Positions 14,575 to 18,998 of a DNA stretch of 18,998 nt are shown here, piece after piece. The position numbers and the translations under genes were made by a program. The DNA lies in NCBI GenBank assembly GCA_041572275.1, contig JBFFSQ010000036.1, forward strand, positions 1-18,998, given 5' to 3'. Position 1 is the first letter of the stretch; each line of letters begins with the position of its first letter. Below the pieces are notes generated by a model. That model saw nothing but the letters and a program-made list of their open reading frames with translations, had not been told where the DNA came from and made no database searches. This DNA comes from JBFFSQ01 sp041572275 (GTDB taxonomy: Bacteria > Pseudomonadota > Gammaproteobacteria > SZUA-229).

Positions 14575-16350
14575 ATGTTGACTAGCAATAACAATATTAG
14601 AGACCTGTGGCTATCTGCTTTGATGATGGGGATAGCCTTATTCTGGTTTTTTATTGGGCCATTGATCGTTGATATGTTATCAATGGCTGAAAATCTGTTT
14701 GTTTTTGTCAGTGGTGCTACAACCGTTATAGGCTTACTGGGGGTCGTATTTTTTATTCGTACGATTCTATTTTTTGGCGAGTTTTTTGTTAATCAGGATA
14801 GTATTCCGTTAGCACTCTATCGGAGCATTATTGATCAGGAAGGCTGTGGCGTATTCTTCAAAGACAGAAAAGGTACATACCAGTATATCAATACGGTAGC
14901 CAAGCAGTTACTGGGTCTGGAAAATAAGCTGGTGACACGGAAAACTGATGTTGAGCTGATGCGTGCAGAGTTGGCACATAAACAAAAGACCGAAGACAAA
15001 CGAATCATCGAGAATGGCGAAACCATACGTTGGGCGCAGGCCGTTAATCGAGGTCAGGGAACCGAACACTATCAGTGTTACAAGATGCCACTGAAAAATC
15101 CACGTGGAAAAATTATTGGTGTCTTGGGTGTTTTTGTAAATGTAACGGAGCAGAAAAAAGAGCAGGCAGCGAAGGAGGAGGCTGAAGCACGTTACAGTAC
15201 AATATTTGAGCAGTTGCCATACCCAGTGATGATGCTTGATGTGGCTAGCATGCTGCCGGTTAGCTATAACAGGGCAATGAACGGTTTGCTGGGATACACT
15301 CCGGAAGAATTCTCAAGATTACGGATGAATATGTATGTCGCAGATAAGGATGTCGAGTTTGTTAAAATTCTGGTGCCAGAGTTATGCAGAAAAGGCCCGG
15401 GTGATTTTGAGCTTGAGCTGGTTAAAAAAAATAAAGACCTGGTAGAAGTTTCGGGTTTTGGTCAGAAGCTGGTGTTGGCCGGTAAAAATTATTTACATGT
15501 TATTTTGCAGGACGTGACCGAAGCAAAAAAAATATCCAACGATTTAATTTATTCACAGCTTAAATATACAGCCCTGTTTGAACGTTTGATTGACGCAGTC
15601 TTCATTGTTGATATTAATACCTTGCAGGTCATTCGGGCCAATGAAAGTGCAATTAAACTGACTGGACACAGTATTGAGGAACTGTCGAGTTTGACCATTC
15701 TTGACTTTGATGCTGAGACAGGTCAAACGCAGATGCATGAGAAAATAAGGCGACTCGAGTTGACCAGTCATATTACATATGAGCATGTGATACGCGTGCA
15801 ATCAGGTCAGCATCTGGAGGTCGAAGTTCATGCTGATAAAGTGAATTATGGTAATGCAATTGTTTATCAGTTTTTAATGCGTGATATTTCGAAACGTAAA
15901 AAACTGGAGCGGACATTAGAACAACGCAATCAACAGTTAATTGAGGTGAGTGACGATTTATCAGAGGCTGTGATGATTGTCGGTGTTGATGGGGATATTC
16001 AATTTCTCAATCGTGCTTTTAGTGAGCAGCTAGGGTATACAGCTGAAGTCATTAATCGCTGCATTATGGGTGCTGATAATGACTTGGCACAAAATAGCCC
16101 ATGGCAGAAAACGGTACAGAATAGCCTGACTGAAACAGGGCGATGGCAGGGGCTTGTTCAATACTATGCAAACGATGGGCAACTTGATTCGCGAGCAACT
16201 AGCATTCATGCCATGACCAACATTGATAATAAAATTGTACAATATGTAGTCGTGATAACAGATCATGTTGATGATCAGTTGGTTAATGCCAATGACAATT
16301 GGGTGTGCCGTTTTTTATCTGAAAACAGTGCGGAATTAAACAGGGGATGA
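14575..16350 (+). CDS. Membrane-anchored protein with four PAS domains and no recognisable output domain
   Basis: A 591-residue protein from the ATG at 14575. An in-frame GTG at 14527 would overlap uvrD by 40 nt and is less likely. Two membrane helices lie at about 13-33 and 41-68. Four PAS units follow: about 82-195 (GVFFKDRKGTYQYIN), 205-318 (YPVMMLDV...LLGYTPEEF), 332-440 (AVFIVDINTLQVIRANESAI) and 460-565 (DLSEAVMIVGVDGDIQFLNRAF). Linkers of the NVTEQKK, DVTEAKK and DISKRKK type mark the PAS boundaries, and a short coiled coil (KKLERTLEQRNQQL) precedes the last domain. The protein stops soon after PAS4. There is no histidine kinase, GGDEF, EAL, phosphatase or HTH, and none is seen in other frames downstream. 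It probably senses a ligand or redox state and signals through a partner. The next gene begins 10 nt later. Confidence 0.9.
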   Translation: MLTSNNNIRDLWLSALMMGIALFWFFIGPLIVDMLSMAENLFVFVSGATTVIGLLGVVFFIRTILFFGEFFVNQDSIPLALYRSIIDQEGCGVFFKDRKGTYQYINTVAKQLLGLENKLVTRKTDVELMRAELAHKQKTEDKRIIENGETIRWAQAVNRGQGTEHYQCYKMPLKNPRGKIIGVLGVFVNVTEQKKEQAAKEEAEARYSTIFEQLPYPVMMLDVASMLPVSYNRAMNGLLGYTPEEFSRLRMNMYVADKDVEFVKILVPELCRKGPGDFELELVKKNKDLVEVSGFGQKLVLAGKNYLHVILQDVTEAKKISNDLIYSQLKYTALFERLIDAVFIVDINTLQVIRANESAIKLTGHSIEELSSLTILDFDAETGQTQMHEKIRRLELTSHITYEHVIRVQSGQHLEVEVHADKVNYGNAIVYQFLMRDISKRKKLERTLEQRNQQLIEVSDDLSEAVMIVGVDGDIQFLNRAFSEQLGYTAEVINRCIMGADNDLAQNSPWQKTVQNSLTETGRWQGLVQYYANDGQLDSRATSIHAMTNIDNKIVQYVVVITDHVDDQLVNANDNWVCRFLSENSAELNRG

Positions 16351-16360
16351 GTGGACGCTT

Positions 16361-17434
16361 ATGAAACGTAGAGACTTTATTAAACAGGCAACTGTATCAG
16401 GCCTGGCCGCAACAGCCGTTGTGACTTCGCCAGTATTGCAGGCGAAAACTGCCATCAAGTGGAAAATGGTGACCACCTGGCCAAAGAATTTCCCGGGTCT
16501 GGGCACGGGTGCAAATACGTTGGCGAAACTGATTACCGATATGTCGGGTGGCCGCCTGAAAGTAAAAGTATATGGTGCAAAAGAACTGGTGCCTGCCTTT
16601 GAAGTGTTTGATGCCGTGTCTCGGGGCACAGCTCAAATGGGTCATGGTGCTGCGTATTACTGGAAAGGAAAATCAGAAGCGGCACAGTTTTTTGCAGCAG
16701 TGCCATTTGGCTTAAATGCTCAGGAAATGAATGCCTGGTTATATCACGGTGGTGGTCATGAGTTGTGGAAGGAAATTTATAAACCCTTTGGCGTCATCCC
16801 TGCCGCAACAGGTAATACCGGGGTGCAAATGGCCGGCTGGTTTAATCGCGAAATCAATAGTGTTGATGACCTCAAAGGCCTGAAGATGCGTATACCCGGT
16901 CTCGGTGGTGAAGTATTAAAACGAGCGGGTGGTACACCGGTCAGTTTGCCTGGCGGTGAAATATTTACATCGCTTAAAACCGGCGCCATTGATGCGACCG
17001 AGTGGGTCGGACCTTATAATGATCTGGCCTTTGGTTTGTACAAGGCCGCAAAGTATTACTATTACCCTGGCTGGCATGAACCGGGTACCACGATGGAAGC
17101 GCTGATTAATCAGCAAGCCTTCGATGCCTTGCCGAAAGATTTACAGAGCATTGTGATGAATGCCTGTCGGGTCGCTAATCAGGATATGCTGGCGGAATAC
17201 ACGTCACGTAATCAGGTTGCGTTAGATACACTGGTGAATAAACACAAGGTTGATTTACGTAAGCTGCCGGATGAAGTGCTGGTTAAACTGAAGGCGTTAT
17301 CGGAAGAAGTGGTTGCTGATATTGCAGCGAATGATGCGGCTTCGAAGAAAGTCTATGCCTCATTTAAAAAGTTCAGTGATAAGGTGAGGGATTGGCATGA
17401 TGTTTCGGAGCGGGCGTTTTTGAATATTCGCTGA
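16361..17434 (+). CDS. TRAP transporter substrate-binding protein, DctP/TakP type, Tat-exported
   Basis: A 357-residue periplasmic solute-binding protein. The N-terminus carries a twin-arginine signal (RRDFIK, Arg3-Arg4) with cleavage likely after LQA at residue 28. The mature protein is of the TakP-like branch: TTWPKNFPG, DAVSRGTAQMGHGAAYYW, LKGLKMRIPGLGGEVL, TGAIDATEWVGPYND and YYYYPGWHEPGT. Gln156, Arg177, Glu214 and Trp215 match positions I recall as binding the substrate carboxylate and its sodium ion in Rhodobacter TakP, so a 2-oxoacid or similar organic acid is a reasonable ligand guess. No DctQ or DctM membrane subunit follows; a terminator does. It is therefore an orphan here and may supply a transporter elsewhere, or act as a sensing partner for the upstream PAS protein. 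Confidence 0.94.
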   Translation: MKRRDFIKQATVSGLAATAVVTSPVLQAKTAIKWKMVTTWPKNFPGLGTGANTLAKLITDMSGGRLKVKVYGAKELVPAFEVFDAVSRGTAQMGHGAAYYWKGKSEAAQFFAAVPFGLNAQEMNAWLYHGGGHELWKEIYKPFGVIPAATGNTGVQMAGWFNREINSVDDLKGLKMRIPGLGGEVLKRAGGTPVSLPGGEIFTSLKTGAIDATEWVGPYNDLAFGLYKAAKYYYYPGWHEPGTTMEALINQQAFDALPKDLQSIVMNACRVANQDMLAEYTSRNQVALDTLVNKHKVDLRKLPDEVLVKLKALSEEVVADIAANDAASKKVYASFKKFSDKVRDWHDVSERAFLNIR

Positions 17435-17577
17435 GGATACAGTTTTCTTTGAGGCTGAATTGAGGCGTAAAGTGGTGTAATCAAGATGTTGTTGATTTTA
17501 AAAGGTGATGACCCCTTAAGTTTCGATGGTTAGATTTTGGTGTTTACTTTTTATGGGTAACCTGGATACATAACAAT

Positions 17578-17615
17578 GTGATATAGCGGACCCTTAGGTC
17601 CGCATATCACTTTTT
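17578..17615 (+). terminator. Strong intrinsic terminator after the TRAP binding protein gene
   Basis: A long hairpin: GTGATAT plus GCGGACC with one bulged A, loop CTTA, and the perfect complementary arm, followed directly by TTTTTGGG. It closes the uvrD-PAS-TRAP run. The 140 bases between the TRAP stop codon and this hairpin show no gene or clear signal. It lies just before the stop of the convergent minus-strand gene. Confidence 0.85.
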
Positions 17616-17622
17616 GGGCTTC

Positions 17623-18042
17623 TTAGTCTGCATTTCTTAAAATTCCATAATATATATTTTTAAACTTAGCGATTAATGCCTTTTGTGTGTAATCAATATA
17701 GCCAACAATATAACCAGCGACTTCTTCATTTTCGCTGAAATGGTTTTTGTTTAAACGATCTATATGTAATATGGCAAACAAATATTCATTATGGAAAAAT
17801 AATATGGATGTCGGCCCCGGTGAAGGATCACTGATTTCTTCATCATAAGAAATATACGAAACAAAACCGCCTTCATTAATCCATGGTCCATACTTGAATT
17901 TATTAATGTGCTCTGAAAGTTGCTTTTCGGTAACGTTGTTATGTAGAGCTAACATTGAATTTAGATCATGAAATAAATCACCTTTAGCAGATGCAAAGGG
18001 CATGAAGGCAACCAAAAGAATGAAAGTATAAATATGCTTCAT
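17623..18042 (-). CDS. Exported protein of unknown function, probable integron cassette gene
   Basis: A 139-residue protein I do not recognise. Residues 1-19 form a clear signal peptide (HIYTFILLVAFMPFASA, cleavage after ASA), so the mature part is periplasmic or secreted. It has about 120 residues with alternating hydrophobic strands (TSILFFHNEYLFAILHI, VAGYIVGYIDYT) and no cysteines, no repeats and no motif I can assign. It is AT-rich compared with the core genes around it. The ATG lies only 8 nt past the attC-like site and has a weak ribosome binding site, as is common for cassette genes. Its own downstream attC is not evident; a terminator-like hairpin lies there instead. Confidence 0.75.
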   Translation of the reverse strand: MKHIYTFILLVAFMPFASAKGDLFHDLNSMLALHNNVTEKQLSEHINKFKYGPWINEGGFVSYISYDEEISDPSPGPTSILFFHNEYLFAILHIDRLNKNHFSENEEVAGYIVGYIDYTQKALIAKFKNIYYGILRNAD

Positions 18043-18049
18043 TTTATAA

Positions 18050-18116
18050 ACCTAACGTTCGAGTTGAGAGGCTAGGCGGGTTCTCACGTCTGGTCCTGCT
18101 CGAACGACTTGTTATG
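18050..18116 (-). other. Integron attC-like recombination site
   Basis: Read on the minus strand, it begins CATAACAAGTCGTTCGAG (R'' then L'') and ends CTCGAACGTTAGGT (L' then R'). The terminal GTTAGGT fits the GTTRRRY core. CTCGAACG (18099-18106) and CGTTCGAG (18056-18063) form a perfect 8-bp inverted repeat. The outer CATAAC pairs with GTTAGG with one mismatch, leaving a few unpaired bases between the boxes, as in folded attC hairpins. The TAA stop of the upstream gene lies inside TAAC, a common cassette feature. The total of about 67 bp is within the attC range, and the sequence resembles the attC of aadA cassettes in layout. The central part pairs poorly, and no integrase is visible. Confidence 0.75.
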
Positions 18117-18495
18117 AGTTGTTAAGTGTTTCTTCAGCTAGTTTAATTTTCTTTTTTAATGTTAGTTTGTGGCTTTCATTTGTAGTGTTGTTTAGCTCTT
18201 GCTTTGCTAGTGCTATTTTCTTTTGAAACCTTTCTTTTATTCTGGGCTTTAAAATCAGCCATCTCTCATGACTTGGTTCTTCGTTGATACGTTCGAGTAT
18301 TGCTATTTCAGTACCTAAGTCAAGTTGCCTTGCATAGAAGTGCATTTCATTAATGTTTATCTTAATGTCTGCTATTTCTTTCTCTAAAGACTCTACTTTT
18401 TGTTGGTTTTGTAGATTGCTGCCCATATAACCAATAAAAAAGAATAAGCCGCATAGAAAAATAATAATTAGGTTTTTATTATTCATTTTACTCAT
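18112..18495 (-). CDS. Single-pass membrane protein with coiled coil, probable integron cassette gene
   Basis: A 127-residue protein with no family I can name. One membrane helix lies at about 8-26 (LIIIFLCGLFFFIGYMG). A heptad-like, charged region follows (NQQKVESLEKEIADIKININ), and then mostly helical Lys/Glu-rich sequence to the end. Asn- and Lys-rich composition and AT-rich DNA set it apart from the chromosomal core genes. The listed start has no clear ribosome binding site; an internal ATG three codons later has a weak GAG before it, so the start is uncertain by a few codons. Its TAA stop lies within the attC-like site, which supports its being a cassette gene. Function cannot be predicted. 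Confidence 0.7.
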   Translation of the reverse strand: MSKMNNKNLIIIFLCGLFFFIGYMGSNLQNQQKVESLEKEIADIKININEMHFYARQLDLGTEIAILERINEEPSHERWLILKPRIKERFQKKIALAKQELNNTTNESHKLTLKKKIKLAEETLNNS

Positions 18496-18640
18496 AACTA
18501 CAAATATATGTCCTCAGTGACATGTTTAATCACGTCAATATAATGCACCGCCATATAAATTAACAATAAAAGCAGTCATGTAGGTGTGGGCCTGGAAAAA
18601 TATCATAAAAACAAACACGTCAAAACTTTAAAGAGGTTGG
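18496..18640. other. AT-rich intergenic stretch, no gene recognised
   Basis: Upstream of the minus-strand membrane protein gene. It is AT-rich, with scattered short inverted repeats. TTGACG occurs twice on the minus strand as a possible -35, but no well-spaced -10 follows either. I found no second convincing attC site here. Confidence 0.4.
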
Positions 18641-18895
18641 GATCTGGCTTTTGGGTTTAGCGATTAAGGGCTCAGAGTCCTTTAATCGGGTAGATGCCAT
18701 GTACAGTCTCTTTTTGCCTTGGGTTTCGCCTCGGCAACTGCTCCTGCGTTGCCCTACCACCTACATCCATGTAGGCGTGCTGGCGAGTTACTTCTTTATC
18801 TCCAGCAATAAAGAAGTAACCAAGAAAATGCCGCCCCAAGACAGTTTGCCCTGCGGGTACCCGAGCATTGTTATCACGCTGATTGAAACCTAATC
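18641..18895. repeat. Hairpin-rich, repeat-like intergenic element
   Basis: This stretch is built of several inverted repeats. An imperfect pair starts with CGATTAAGGG near 18660 and ends TTAATCG near 18688. CCTACAT / ATGTAGG (18760-18775) has a 2-base gap. A perfect 13-bp pair GTTACTTCTTTAT / ATAAAGAAGTAAC (18787-18799 and 18808-18820) has an 8-base loop. An 80-codon open frame (18651-18893) crosses it but is shaped by these repeats and lacks a ribosome binding site, so I do not call it a gene. Similar sequence, as I remember, recurs as dispersed intergenic copies in gammaproteobacterial genomes; this window holds only one copy, so repetition is not shown here. Confidence 0.45.
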
Positions 18896-18961
18896 ACAGG
18901 ACTCAACCTACTCATTCTTTCCCCGGGTCGTTTTGATTCGCTTCCATGCTCAACAAAACTT

Positions 18962-18983
18962 AATCCGCCATCCTTGGCGGATT
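18962..18983. terminator. Hairpin at the window edge, possible minus-strand terminator
   Basis: Perfect 9-bp stem AATCCGCCA / TGGCGGATT with a TCCT loop. On the minus strand it is followed by AAGTTTTG, a weak T-run, so it may end a minus-strand transcript from beyond the window. On the plus strand it is followed by TCCCCTCC. Confidence 0.4.
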
Positions 18984-18998
18984 TCCCCTCCTTTCTAC

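Noticed and set aside
17571..17630. Possible second attC site, since CATAACAA appears on the plus strand next to a long hairpin
   Set aside because: The opposite end lacks a GTTRRRY core, the stem is almost perfectly paired and is followed by a T-run. This fits an intrinsic terminator better.
18651..18893. 80-codon plus-strand open frame
   Set aside because: It lacks a ribosome binding site, spans several inverted repeats and has no gene-like protein features. It is better explained as read-through of a repeat element.

Overview
The window reads as a chromosomal segment of a free-living gammaproteobacterium. The core genes (dapF, DUF484, xerC, hslV, hslU, a DUF971 gene, ubiE, ubiJ, ubiB, uvrD) resemble their Escherichia/Pseudomonas counterparts in sequence and partly in order. 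A sigma-54 activator, a periplasmic rhodanese, c-di-GMP signalling and a TRAP-type binding protein suggest a respiratory, possibly sulfur-handling, environmental lineage; that last point is inference. No tRNA, rRNA, CRISPR array or insertion sequence was seen.

Layout. Positions 2-1123 hold the 3' part of a GGDEF-EAL protein. Positions 1139-3672 form a self-contained regulatory module. Two upstream activator-type sites, an IHF-like site and a near-consensus -24/-12 (sigma-54) promoter precede a tiny exported acidic peptide with a penultimate cysteine and then an exported rhodanese. The convergent gene encodes a sigma-54 activator with a cysteine-rich PAS domain. The 15-bp motif upstream of the peptide promoter recurs in front of the activator gene. 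This pairing is the most interesting thing in the window: a putative sulfur- or redox-responsive regulon with a candidate small sulfur-acceptor peptide.

Positions 3715-6130 hold dapF-DUF484-xerC with overlapping start and stop codons. Positions 6200-8162 hold hslV-hslU behind a sigma-32-like promoter; hslV starts with TTG and has a short propeptide. Positions 8296-11769 hold a DUF971 protein and the ubiquinone genes ubiE-ubiJ-ubiB. Positions 11846-14566 hold an NlpC/P60 lipoprotein and UvrD. Positions 14575-17434 hold a membrane protein with four PAS domains and no output domain, followed 10 nt later by a Tat-exported TRAP binding protein that lacks its membrane partners here. A strong terminator follows.

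The last 1.4 kb differs in character. Two AT-rich genes of unknown function lie on the minus strand, separated by a sequence with the layout of an integron attC site, with the upstream gene's stop codon inside it. Beyond them is a gene-poor, hairpin-rich, repeat-like stretch to the window edge. No integron integrase is visible.
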